From CAYQOX01 sp964419335 (GTDB lineage: Bacteria; Hinthialibacterota; Hinthialibacteria; Hinthialibacterales; Hinthialibacteraceae): 58,312 nt of DNA. Below the pieces are notes generated by a model. The model worked only from the letters and a program-made list of their open reading frames with translations, had not been told where the DNA came from and ran no database searches. Of this stretch, positions 1 through 9,164 are shown in pieces; positions within the stretch are counted from its first letter, which is position 1, and every line of letters starts with the position of its first letter. Location: assembly GCA_964419335.1 (NCBI GenBank), contig CAYQOX010000032.1, forward strand, positions 1 through 58,312, written 5' to 3'. The position numbers were made by a program, and so were the translations under genes.

Positions 1-2
1 AC

Positions 3-1884
3 TTCGCTGAAACAATTACCATTGATGCAAATGGCCCCGGCAGCGCAACGTTTACAAATAACGTAGTTAGCGCTACACAAGGCATAGCCACTTTAATAAA
101 TTTATCGCTAAACTACATGCCAGCATCCAACAACGAAACCTTCAACTTGATTGCGATGGCTACCGATCCAGTGAACAATGTATCCCCGGCAAATAGCGTC
201 GATTTTACTGCGCTATTGGATTCTGACGCTCCAACGATTCTTATGCTTTCCCCCGAAGCGGGAACGCCCGATGTATCAGTAAACAGCAAACTGATATTGC
301 ACTTCAACGAAACCATTATGGCTCAGGATGGGAACATAACTATTTACTGCGCCGATGACGATCGCGTGTTCGAAAGGCTTTCCATCGAGAGTCACCAAAT
401 ATCAATAATCGATACAACGGTAACGATCGTGCCCAGCCAAGTTTTTCACGGGGATATGTCCTATTATGTCCAGGTGGACGCTTCTGCTTTTAGTGACCGG
501 ACAGGCAATCTCTTTGCCGGCATTCAAAATATGAGCACCTGGTATTTCCATACCGAAATCACCAACGTCGCCCCTGAGATTGATTTACCGAGTGATATCC
601 CAACTTATGTGGAAAACCAGACGGCTGTGGCCATTGATGAACTCGCGTCGGTTTCAGACGTAGACAGCCCCGACTTCGATGGTGGGTTTTTAAAAGTAGA
701 TTTTTTACCCACTGGAGCGCACCCAACAAATAATGATCGATTAAGCATACGTTCTATCGGAAATGCCAGCGGGGAAATCGATCTGGAAGGAAACCATGTC
801 CGTTATAGGGGGGCAGTTATGGGAGAATATTCCGGAGGAATAGAAAGCACCACGTTAGACATTCAACTCAATGTCAATGCTAATCAAGACTCGGTGCAAG
901 AATTAATGCGTCATATTCAATATGAGTACCTCGGTGACGATCTCACAGATCAACCCCGGGTGGTTCGTTTCTTGTTGGATGATGGAGACAAAGGATTAAG
1001 TAACTCGGCCACTCAAACGATTCAGGTGGTGCCTGTTAATGATCCCCCAGAAATCACGACCTCTCGACTTCCTATTGGTACAGAGAAAAAAAATTATAAG
1101 ACTTCGGTGAACGCAGATGATGTCGATCCAGACGATACCCTTATTTGGAGCGCAATTTCGCTGCCTTCATGGTTAAAACTAAGCAATAAAAACAAGAAAA
1201 GTGCCACCCTCTCGGGTACTCCAGGCAACAACGATACGGGCACTCAAACGGTGAGATTGAAAGTCACAGATGCTGCGGGAGCCAGCGCGCAAAAAACATT
1301 TTCATTTCGAGTGGTTCCTGTGAACGATGCCCCTATTATCACCAGTCCACCACGAACCCATGCATGGGAAGACAGTGAATACCAATATAGAGTAAAAGGG
1401 GAAGATATCGATCACCCGAATCTTTTGTTACGTTTCTCACTGATTAACGCCCCCGGGTGGTTAACCCTGGAAAATGATCATAACGGGACGGCTTTGCTTA
1501 GCGGCATCCCGAGTCAGAAAGACGTTGGTTATCATTTGATTACAATCCAGCTTAGCGATGGAGCATTGAGCGATACTCAATCCTTCACCCTTACCGTCGG
1601 AGAGGTTAACGATGCTCCTGTTTTCACCAGTACACCTAGAACCAAAGCGATCGAACGTCAACTCTATCAATATGAGGTCGAGGCGAGCGATGAAGAAAAC
1701 GATGCGCTGGCTTTTGAAGCCGTCACTCTCCCAAGATGGCTAACCTTCGCCCAGGGGATATTGCAAGGTACACCTGGCAATGACGATGTAGGTGAACACT
1801 TCGTTGAATTAAAAGTGTTAGATATTCATGGGGCGACCGATACGCAATCGTTCTCTATTACCGTAAACAATGTCAATGACGCTC
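3..1884 (+). CDS. Large secreted Ig/cadherin-like repeat protein, N-terminal part (5' truncated, ends at gap)
   Basis: The frame is open from the first bases of the window, so the true start lies upstream. An early block (about bases 210-560) resembles an SbsA-type bacterial Ig domain (Big_5), with SPEAGTPDVSV followed by beta-rich sequence ending WYFHT. A cadherin-like segment follows, then three units of roughly 95 residues that end in VNDAP/VNDA and carry LPSWL, APGWL or LPRWL plus SGTPGN-type turns, as in dystroglycan-type cadherin or putative-Ig (He_PIG) domains. Such proteins are extracellular and adhesive or structural. The reading frame runs into the N gap at the first base of the codon after VNDA. 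The same protein almost certainly continues at 1985, so the stop that a naive translation meets just after the gap is an artefact. The function of the whole protein is unknown. Confidence 0.85.
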
Positions 1885-1984
1885 NNNNNNNNNNNNNNNN
1901 NNNNNNNNNNNNNNNNNNNNNNNNNNNNNNNNNNNNNNNNNNNNNNNNNNNNNNNNNNNNNNNNNNNNNNNNNNNNNNNNNNNN
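1885..1984. other. Assembly gap of exactly 100 N
   Basis: Exactly 100 consecutive N, the usual placeholder for a scaffold join of unknown length. The frame before the gap breaks after one base of a codon and the frame after it restarts at 1985, so an uninterrupted gene needs a true gap length of 3k+2. Since 100 is 3k+1, the displayed length introduces a false frameshift. The sequence after the gap opens with ITVIGKNDQ, the typical end of another Ig-like unit, so most of at least one further repeat is probably missing. Confidence 0.97.
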
Positions 1985-4081
1985 ATTACCGTAATAGGAA
2001 AAAATGACCAGGCTGAAGGTATCCCGTTGTACGTCTCTGATACTCCTCAAGACAATCTTCCCTTGCCTGACAATATGGATCTAGACACCCCTGAAAATCG
2101 TCAACTGGTAATCCGCTGGAATCTGGAAGCGATGGAAGATGTTCTATTTGATGACGTAAAGTCATATCATCTTTATATACAGATGGATGGGGTTTCTGGT
2201 TACAATTATTTTGCGGGTGTAAATTACGCTACCCAGTATTTTCAAATCTGGCAAAAAGGAGAAGAGGGTATCAACCCGGCCTTCGCTCATGGACCTGAAT
2301 TTGGTCATCGTTATCAATTTAAAATGTATGTATTAACCCACAGCGGGACTCCTTCGTACTTTGGACCCTACAGCACATCTCAAGCAATCGAGTATCACAA
2401 CGCCAATGATCCTCAATCCCTGCTGATCCCTCCTACACCCGGTGAGTCCCTCATGGTTACGGATAACCTTAATACCTTTGAGGACCTAAGCGGGGACTAC
2501 GATTTTGATCATCCTGATTATTGCGCGCTGACACTGCGATGGGATTTAGCAAGCATGGGGCTAACAGATGCTGCAATCTCAGATTATTTCGTATTTGCGC
2601 GTTTCGATGACCAAGGTGACTACATTTATATGGGTCGAACGAATTCCAACAATTCTTGCTTGGATTGGCAATCCTCAACTCTGGGTTTAACTCCTTATTT
2701 TTCCACAGGACCCATGTTCCAAAACAATTATCAATTTCGTTTATTTGCTTGCACAAGTGATGAACATGCATCTTTCTACGGCCCTTATGATACCGCTGAT
2801 TTCGTATTTTATCGCGAAGGCGATGATCATGAGCCAAAAGCACCGAAACAAAACGGGGCTACAGATGTGATGGTTTTGGCTCAGGGATTGGGTGGAGAAG
2901 GAATATTGCATATGCATAATCTGGATCCAGACCAAGGGGCTCTGGGAGAGAAAATTGACGAACACCTCGTAATGACGGATCGTTTACTGGACAGCATCGG
3001 GGGCGGAGAGGGACGCGCAACGTATCTTTCTTCTGGCGACCTTAACAATGATGGCCGTCCCGATCTGTTGGCTTCTTTTGGTCCTATCCGTGATAGTGCA
3101 AACTATCCCAATACGATCGTCCCGTTTGACTGGAGTTCATTATCAATCCTTGGGAGTAATATTACTGCGTTTCCCCTCGGCTTTGGAGGACCGGCCTACT
3201 ATAACGTAGGAGAAATCCATACCGCGATCGGTAATTTCATCGGCGCTGAGGTTAAGCAAATTGCCGTGGCTCAAGGAAATGCGGGTAATGATATGATTCG
3301 CCTTATTCAATATACTCCCGAAGAAGACCCTCCCTGGACGGTGGTTGGCTTCTTTCCCGCCCTGCTTGGAAATGCGGCCACTTGGAATGGCTCAGGAGGC
3401 GTTACCCTCTCAGCCGGGGACCTGGATCACGACGGGATTGATGAACTGATTGTAGGACAAACCAACGGTCCTGAGGCTCAAGGATTAATCCAAATCTTGG
3501 ATATTGATACACAAGGCAAAGTGGAACGTCGGCTGACTCAACATATATTTCCTCAGCGTTTCATAGGTAATGGCGGGGTGCGAACCGTGGCCGCTGATCT
3601 TAATGGTGATGGAAGTATGGAATTGGTGGCAGCCAGTATGGGTAACAGCCGTGATCACAATGACGAGCGCGATCATCTCCCATTGTACAATCTCATCGCC
3701 GTCTTGAAGCCCATTCTACACGAAGGTTGGGTTATTGGGATGGAACGTCCCGAGCAATACATCTGCGGTGTGTTTACACCCGAGGCCAATCCCTCCGGAG
3801 CCATTGGTATAGCCGCAGGCGAGTTAAATCAAGACCCGAACGATGGACAAGAAATTGTGGTGACGACAAACGCAATAGTAGAGCATAAAGATTTCGAGGC
3901 CATTCTTACCCTCCCGGCAGCCCAGCCACGTTATAAGTGGATCAAGGTTCTATTGGAAGATAATCGAGTCACGCTTCAAAACTTGATGACAGAATACGAC
4001 GGTGAAGAAGCTTTCCTCGAGGTGGAGAATTTTTCCAGCAATGCTCTTTATCCCGCAATACTTAATTTTTCTTCTCAATAG
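1985..4081 (+). CDS. Large secreted repeat protein, C-terminal part: FN3-like segments and FG-GAP/VCBS-like repeats
   Basis: The frame is open from the gap edge. The first in-frame start-like codon (TTG at 2027) is internal to the protein, because ITVIGKNDQ upstream of it completes an Ig-like unit. Two similar segments of about 130 residues follow (RWNLEAM...GPY and RWDLASM...GPY) that look like fibronectin-type or related beta domains. The C-terminal half holds FG-GAP/VCBS-like calcium-binding loops: SGDLNNDGRPDLLASFG near 3040, AGDLDHDGIDELIVG near 3420 and AADLNGDGSMELVAAS near 3590. This suggests a beta-propeller-like module. No membrane anchor or sorting signal is visible at the C-terminus. 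A strong hairpin lies 19 bases after the stop. Role inferred: secreted or surface protein. Confidence 0.85.
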   Translation: MTVIGKNDQAEGIPLYVSDTPQDNLPLPDNMDLDTPENRQLVIRWNLEAMEDVLFDDVKSYHLYIQMDGVSGYNYFAGVNYATQYFQIWQKGEEGINPAFAHGPEFGHRYQFKMYVLTHSGTPSYFGPYSTSQAIEYHNANDPQSLLIPPTPGESLMVTDNLNTFEDLSGDYDFDHPDYCALTLRWDLASMGLTDAAISDYFVFARFDDQGDYIYMGRTNSNNSCLDWQSSTLGLTPYFSTGPMFQNNYQFRLFACTSDEHASFYGPYDTADFVFYREGDDHEPKAPKQNGATDVMVLAQGLGGEGILHMHNLDPDQGALGEKIDEHLVMTDRLLDSIGGGEGRATYLSSGDLNNDGRPDLLASFGPIRDSANYPNTIVPFDWSSLSILGSNITAFPLGFGGPAYYNVGEIHTAIGNFIGAEVKQIAVAQGNAGNDMIRLIQYTPEEDPPWTVVGFFPALLGNAATWNGSGGVTLSAGDLDHDGIDELIVGQTNGPEAQGLIQILDIDTQGKVERRLTQHIFPQRFIGNGGVRTVAADLNGDGSMELVAASMGNSRDHNDERDHLPLYNLIAVLKPILHEGWVIGMERPEQYICGVFTPEANPSGAIGIAAGELNQDPNDGQEIVVTTNAIVEHKDFEAILTLPAAQPRYKWIKVLLEDNRVTLQNLMTEYDGEEAFLEVENFSSNALYPAILNFSSQ

Positions 4082-4099
4082 ATTGCCTTCTTATGTAAA

Positions 4100-4130
4100 A
4101 TCCCCCCTCTCTTATTATGGGAGGGGGGAT
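4100..4130. terminator. Rho-independent-type hairpin between convergent genes
   Basis: A 10-bp perfect stem (ATCCCCCCTC pairing with GAGGGGGGAT) with an 11-base loop lies between the stop of the FG-GAP gene and the stop of fumC. A T-rich tract follows on the plus strand and the short run TTTTAC on the minus strand, so it may serve both genes. Confidence 0.75.
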
Positions 4131-4151
4131 ACTTCTTTCTCTTGATCAAAC

Positions 4152-5549
4152 TTACTTAGAAGGACCAATCATTTTTTCTGGTTTCACATATTCATCGAAC
4201 TGCTCTTCTGTGAGTATCCCTAAAGAAACCGCTGCTTCTTTCAATGTAATATGATCTACATGAGCTTTTTTTGCAATTTGTGCGGCATTGTCGTAGCCAA
4301 TATGAGTGTTCAGTGCGGTGACCAGCATGAGCGAGTTTTCCAGATTTTTGCTGATGTTTTCACGATGCGGTTCAATCCCAATCGCACATTTATCATTAAA
4401 ACTATCGCTTACATCTGCCAGCAGTCGTATCGATTGGAGTAAATTATGGATCATGACCGGCTTAAAAACGTTTAACTGAAAATTCCCGGAAGCCCCGGCA
4501 AAAGCGATGGCCGCATCGTTTCCCATCACTTGGGCCGCCACTTGGGTAACGGCTTCACATTGGGTCGGATTCACTTTTCCCGGCATAATGCTGGAGCCCG
4601 GCTCATTCGATGGAATCACCAATTCACCAATTCCACAGCGGGGACCAGAAGCCGCCCAGCGAATGTCATTTGCGATTTTACACAAGGAAGCCGCTAGGGT
4701 TTTCATCGTCCCGCTCGCTTCTACGATGGCATCATGGGCCGATAGCGATTCGAATTTATTCTCTGCACTAACAAAAGGCAGACCGGTTAAATGCTTAATT
4801 CTTTCTGCGACCTTTTCTGCGAATCCCTCCACAGTATTAAGGCCGGTTCCAACCGCAGTTCCGCCTAAAGCCAATTCATAGAGATGAGGTAAACAATTTT
4901 CTATACGTTTTAATCCATGCCGCAACTGTGCCGCATATCCGGAAAATTCTTGACCAAGTGTTAGAGGCGTCGCATCCATTAAATGAGTACGTCCGATCTT
5001 AATGACATCGTTGAACTCTTTCGCTTTCTTTTCGAAGGTCTCAGCCAGGCGGGTGATGGCGGGTATGAAGCGTCGGTGAATCTCCATGACCGCGGATATA
5101 TGCATCGCAGTGGGAAAAGTATCATTGGACGATTGAGATTGATTCACATCATCGTTGGGATGAATCGGATCTTTACTTCCAAGGGTGCCGCCTGCGATTT
5201 CAATCGCCCGGTTCGCGATGACTTCATTGGTATTCATATTGGTTTGAGTCCCACTCCCGGTCTGCCAAACTACCAGGGGAAAATGATCATCCAATTTCCC
5301 TTCGATCACTTCATCGGCCGCTTGGACAATCAAATCCTTCTTTCGCTCGTCTAGACGCCCGAGTTCACAATTGACTATGGCGCAGGCTTTTTTGACGATC
5401 CCAAATGCCTTGATCAATTCCCGGGGGAAGCGCTCATAGCCAATTTGAAAATTCATCAACGAACGAGCTGATTGAGCCCCATAATACACCCCTTGAGGAA
5501 TCTTCACCTCACCCATCGTGTCTTTTTCAATTCGGTAATCCTTGTTCAT
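4152..5549 (-). CDS. fumC: Class II fumarate hydratase
   Basis: Catalyses reversible hydration of fumarate to L-malate in the citric acid cycle, in the cytoplasm as a homotetramer. The protein has 465 residues, the normal length for iron-independent class II fumarases. Landmarks are TGSGTQTNMN at about 97-106, the catalytic-histidine block GRTHLMDATP at 187-196, and the superfamily signature GSSIMPGKVNP at 318-328 in the mobile serine loop. AAGGAG stands 8 bases before the ATG and supports this start. The gene is alone on its strand, convergent with the upstream secreted protein and divergent from the NtrC-type regulator. Aspartase and argininosuccinate lyase share the fold, but the residues around the signature and the overall identity pattern fit FumC best. 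Confidence 0.96.
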   Translation of the reverse strand: MNKDYRIEKDTMGEVKIPQGVYYGAQSARSLMNFQIGYERFPRELIKAFGIVKKACAIVNCELGRLDERKKDLIVQAADEVIEGKLDDHFPLVVWQTGSGTQTNMNTNEVIANRAIEIAGGTLGSKDPIHPNDDVNQSQSSNDTFPTAMHISAVMEIHRRFIPAITRLAETFEKKAKEFNDVIKIGRTHLMDATPLTLGQEFSGYAAQLRHGLKRIENCLPHLYELALGGTAVGTGLNTVEGFAEKVAERIKHLTGLPFVSAENKFESLSAHDAIVEASGTMKTLAASLCKIANDIRWAASGPRCGIGELVIPSNEPGSSIMPGKVNPTQCEAVTQVAAQVMGNDAAIAFAGASGNFQLNVFKPVMIHNLLQSIRLLADVSDSFNDKCAIGIEPHRENISKNLENSLMLVTALNTHIGYDNAAQIAKKAHVDHITLKEAAVSLGILTEEQFDEYVKPEKMIGPSK

Positions 5550-5810
5550 TCTCTATCTCCTTTTCGATCGTTTCATCATCCTAGTTTCCTCTTTTACCCA
5601 TTAAAGAAAAGCATTTAAACATACCCTTCCCTATGAATCTCGCACGGTTGTTATAATAAATATAGATGTTCAACTTGGCCCATTTAAGATATTGTAGAAC
5701 AGACTCCCCTTTTCGTGAAACGACAGGAGCAGTTTACTTGTAACATAGAGAAGAACTCATTCGTAAAATCAATAAGGCCAAGAACTTTTTTTTTAAGTTA
5801 AGTGATAATT

Positions 5811-7220
5811 ATGAGCACTCGTATTCTCCTTGTAGAAGATGACCTACGCTATGCCAATCGTATGAAAAAAAACCTCTCTCTGGAAGGTTATGAAATCATT
5901 CTCTCCAGTTCTGGTGAAAAAGCGCTGGATCTCTTCCGTCAAGAAACCTTCGACCTTGTGATCACCGATATCAAAATGCCGGGAATGAACGGCATCGATC
6001 TTCTCAAACGTCTTATCGAGATGCAGCGTAAGGAAGAACATGATGTCCCCATTATGCTTCTTACTTCGGTCGATTCGGTTCGAGTCGCGGTGGATGCCAT
6101 GAAAGAAGGCGCCGCGGATTATATCACCAAGGATTCGGAAAAAGATGAAGTGCTCCTCCGCATCCAAAAAGTCATTACCAGTGCCCGGGTGCGAGAAGAA
6201 AACCGAAGTCTTCGTAAGAAGGTGGAAGAAGGCGGCGGCTTCGGAAGATTGATTTCCGAAAGTGAGGCCATGCAATCTCTTTTACGTGAAATCGATGAAA
6301 TTGCCGATACTGGCGCTGGGATTCTCATTTCCGGTGAAACCGGCGTCGGGAAGGAACTGGTAGCTCGCTACATTCATAATCAAAGCCCTCGGGCACATGC
6401 TCCATTCATCGACATTAACTGTGCCGCTCTCCCCTCCGACAATCTATTTCAATCCGAAGTCTTTGGTCACGAAAAAGGCGCCTTCACGGGAGCGACGAGT
6501 CGTAAACGGGGACGCATGGAACTCGCGGACGGGGGAACTCTATTTCTTGACGAAATTGGAGACATGCCCATGGAAAGCCAGGGTAAGATCCTGCGCGCGC
6601 TAGAAACTTTACAATTTGAGCGTTTGGGCGGCACGCAAAAGATCAAAGTGGATCTCGCCGTCATCGCGGCTAGCAATAAAGATCTTAACGAAGAAGTGGA
6701 ACTTGGACATTTTCGTCAAGATCTCCTTTACCGGCTCGACATTATCCGTCTCAACATCCCCCCCTTGCGCGAACACCCCGATGATATCCTCCCCATTGCC
6801 CAACACTTTCTCGAAGAATACGCCCGTAAGTATCGCCGGACGATTCCTCCCATTTCGGAAGAAGCCGTCCATCTTCTTCGTTCTTATAGTTGGCCAGGAA
6901 ACGTGCGTGAACTCAAAAATCTGATCGAGCGCATTATCATTCGGAATCGTGATTGTACCCTTTTGGACAAAGAGATTCTTCGCCGTGAAGGAATAGAAGT
7001 CGAAGAAAAAACTTCGGTTTCAACCTCCCCCCTTTCTGACGACAACCTCTCCTTGGAAGAAATCGAAAAACGCGCCATCATCCAAGCCTTGGAAAAATCC
7101 GATTGGATCCAGAGTGAAGCTGCCAAGCGTCTAAAAATTTCGCCCGATCGAATGCATAATCGTATCAAAAAATACGGTATTAGCCATCCCAGCTGGCGCA
7201 CCTATAAAAATCATGAATAA
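5811..7220 (+). CDS. NtrC-family sigma-54-dependent response regulator
   Basis: A two-component regulator that activates RNA polymerase carrying sigma-54. The receiver domain (about 1-120) has the acidic pair D10/D11, phospho-acceptor D53, T85 and K107. The AAA+ domain (about 145-375) has Walker A GETGVGKE at 175-182, the sigma-54 contact loop GAFTGA at 223-228 and Walker B FLDE near 245-248. A Fis-type helix-turn-helix ends the protein (about 415-455). I chose the ATG at 5811, since MSTRILLVEDD is the usual N-terminus. The GTG at 5802 would add three residues, and neither start has a strong ribosome site. No histidine kinase is adjacent, so it is an orphan here. I saw no convincing -24/-12 promoter in the window, so its targets are unknown. 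Confidence 0.94.
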   Translation: MSTRILLVEDDLRYANRMKKNLSLEGYEIILSSSGEKALDLFRQETFDLVITDIKMPGMNGIDLLKRLIEMQRKEEHDVPIMLLTSVDSVRVAVDAMKEGAADYITKDSEKDEVLLRIQKVITSARVREENRSLRKKVEEGGGFGRLISESEAMQSLLREIDEIADTGAGILISGETGVGKELVARYIHNQSPRAHAPFIDINCAALPSDNLFQSEVFGHEKGAFTGATSRKRGRMELADGGTLFLDEIGDMPMESQGKILRALETLQFERLGGTQKIKVDLAVIAASNKDLNEEVELGHFRQDLLYRLDIIRLNIPPLREHPDDILPIAQHFLEEYARKYRRTIPPISEEAVHLLRSYSWPGNVRELKNLIERIIIRNRDCTLLDKEILRREGIEVEEKTSVSTSPLSDDNLSLEEIEKRAIIQALEKSDWIQSEAAKRLKISPDRMHNRIKKYGISHPSWRTYKNHE

Positions 7221-7278
7221 TATGGTATCAAAAACGTGTGGTAAATGGAGTTCCTATTAAATGGAAAAGGAGAAAACG

Positions 7279-8334
7279 ATGAAGTACCAATGTATTTCAA
7301 CTCTTTTGGCGGTCCTCTTCTTCGCTTCCTTGTCTTTCGGGGGTGAGATCAGCATTGAAAAAACATCCTACCACGGGTGGAAAGAATGCTACCGTATGAG
7401 TAACGGTGAAGTCGAACTTATCGTAGTTGCCGATATTGGCCCCCGCATCATTCATTTCGGGCTCGTTGATGGAGAGAACCTCTTTAATGTTTCCGAATCC
7501 CAGTTGGGTGTTACTGAATCCGATACATGGATTGGTTTTGGCGGTCATCGTCTTTGGATCGCTCCCGAGACCACTGAATATACCTATTACCCTGATATGG
7601 ATAAGCTCCAGGTGGAAGTGGATAGCCATCGCATCACCCTAACCGCCCCACCGGAAATTCTTGATTCCCAGCTACGCAAAGAGGATCTTACGTTTGACGA
7701 AATTGAGGAACGTATGGGGGATTCCAAGTTTCGCGAAAACCTGCGTATCCAAAAAGAGATGGTGATTCAAATGAACCCTGATGGTGAAGTCATCGTGGAA
7801 CATCGCGCCATCAATGCCAGTACAGAGTTCATCGAGATGGCGATTTGGCCATTGACGGTCATGAAACAAGGAGGATTTAGCATTTTCCCCAACCCTCCTT
7901 TTGCCCCTCATGGACCTGGGCACTATCTCCCCGAACGCACAATCATCACTTGGAGTTACACTGATCTCGGCGATTCTCGCATTCAGTACATGGACAAATA
8001 TATTACAGTCCAGCAGGATCCTGAAAATGAGACGAAGTTAAAACTCGGCTTTTCTGATACACAAGGCTGGGCAGGTTATGCTGTGGATGATGTACTGTTC
8101 GTTAAGTATTTAGATTATTATCCTGAAGCGGAATATCCAGATATGGGATGCTCGGTAGAAATGTTTACCAATAGCAGCATGATGGAAATCGAATCTCTCG
8201 GTCCAAAACGATCTCTTAAACCCGACGATATGACCTCGCATACAGAACGATGGCGAATTATAAAAACCGGTCCCATCGACAATCAGGAAGAGAGTATCGA
8301 TAAGGCCCTCAACCAAGCCGGTTTATTAAACTAA
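7279..8334 (+). CDS. Secreted DUF4380-like protein
   Basis: A 351-residue protein with a clear Sec signal peptide (MKYQCISTLLAVLFFASLSFGG). The stretch NGEVELIVVADIGPRIIHFG followed by ENLFNV and GGHRLWIAPE matches the start of DUF4380 proteins, a beta-sandwich family distantly like galactose mutarotases and of unknown function. The start at 7279 is preferred over the in-frame ATG at 7261 because AAGGAG lies 6 bases upstream and the signal peptide begins cleanly there. It follows the NtrC-type regulator by about 60 bases on the same strand, so co-transcription is possible. A strong terminator lies 22 bases after the stop. The carbohydrate-related role is inferred from the family resemblance only. 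Confidence 0.8.
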   Translation: MKYQCISTLLAVLFFASLSFGGEISIEKTSYHGWKECYRMSNGEVELIVVADIGPRIIHFGLVDGENLFNVSESQLGVTESDTWIGFGGHRLWIAPETTEYTYYPDMDKLQVEVDSHRITLTAPPEILDSQLRKEDLTFDEIEERMGDSKFRENLRIQKEMVIQMNPDGEVIVEHRAINASTEFIEMAIWPLTVMKQGGFSIFPNPPFAPHGPGHYLPERTIITWSYTDLGDSRIQYMDKYITVQQDPENETKLKLGFSDTQGWAGYAVDDVLFVKYLDYYPEAEYPDMGCSVEMFTNSSMMEIESLGPKRSLKPDDMTSHTERWRIIKTGPIDNQEESIDKALNQAGLLN

Positions 8335-8355
8335 TCTTTCTCCATCCAAAAGCAG

Positions 8356-8381
8356 AGAGGGCGCATCTTGCGTCCTCTTTT
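8356..8381 (+). terminator. Rho-independent terminator
   Basis: A 10-bp stem (AGAGGGCGCA pairing with TGCGTCCTCT, one G-T pair), a 3-base loop and a TTTT tail. It ends the DUF4380 gene only 10 bases before the next ATG, so the YdcF-like gene downstream may depend on read-through or on a promoter inside the upstream gene. Confidence 0.85.
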
Positions 8382-8390
8382 CGACTTGCT

Positions 8391-9086
8391 ATGACATCAT
8401 CCATTTGGCTGCAATATCGCAATCGACTTCTCTCGTTTATCACGCGAAAGAAAAAAGCGTTCATCGCTTTTTTTTGTGCTCTTTTCATGCTTCTTATGTT
8501 GGCGCTTTTTCACCAACCCTTACTCACTTTTCTTGGCAATCAATTGGTCTATCAATCTGAACTTCATCCCGTCGATGTGATCACCGTTTTAGGCGGGGGT
8601 GAAAACCGCCGCGTGGAAGAAGCGGTTGAACTCTATCAACAAGGCTATGCCGATACCCTTCTCCTTTGTGTTCCTTTGGAAGTCGACGAGGATGTTCCCT
8701 ATCGCGATCTTTATACCATTGAAGGGAGGATTTGCCAGGCGGTATTGGACCATCATGGAATCCCCGCCGAGCCAATCCATTGGGCGACTCAAACGTTCTA
8801 TAGCACCTATGCCGAAGCCCAATTTATCCAAAATTGGATGCGCCAACACCATGCTCAATCCAATATCATTGTGACTGGGTGGTTTCAATCACGCCGGGCA
8901 AAATGGACCATGGAGCATGTCTTTTCCGAAAAGCGTCAGAACGAATTACTTTATGCTCCAGCGCCCGTGAAAATTTTTTCTTCCACTCAATGGTGGAAGC
9001 ATGAGGAAGGGATGATCTCTGTTCAAAACGAATATCTCAAACAAACCTATTACCTGTTTAAATATACGCTTGGACAATTCGATTAA
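8391..9086 (+). CDS. YdcF/ElyC/SanA-like DUF218 membrane-anchored protein
   Basis: A 231-residue protein with one N-terminal transmembrane helix (about 24-46), then a DUF218 domain. Seen motifs are DVITVLGGG near 62-70, RVEEAVELYQQGYA, and the acidic/Ser-Thr block STYAEAQ followed by NIIVTGWFQSRRA. Family members (YdcF, SanA, ElyC) act at the envelope and are linked to cell-wall or polysaccharide precursor homeostasis, but the reaction is not known. No clear ribosome site precedes the ATG at 8391, which sits just behind a terminator. A later ATG (about residue 33) would cut into the membrane helix, so 8391 is kept. The next gene on the minus strand is convergent. Confidence 0.85.
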   Translation: MTSSIWLQYRNRLLSFITRKKKAFIAFFCALFMLLMLALFHQPLLTFLGNQLVYQSELHPVDVITVLGGGENRRVEEAVELYQQGYADTLLLCVPLEVDEDVPYRDLYTIEGRICQAVLDHHGIPAEPIHWATQTFYSTYAEAQFIQNWMRQHHAQSNIIVTGWFQSRRAKWTMEHVFSEKRQNELLYAPAPVKIFSSTQWWKHEEGMISVQNEYLKQTYYLFKYTLGQFD

Positions 9087-9164
9087 AAGAAGGCTTATCT
9101 CTATGGCACTGTGATTATGGGAACCCTCGCTTCAGATAAACGAAAATTGGAATCACGACCACCG

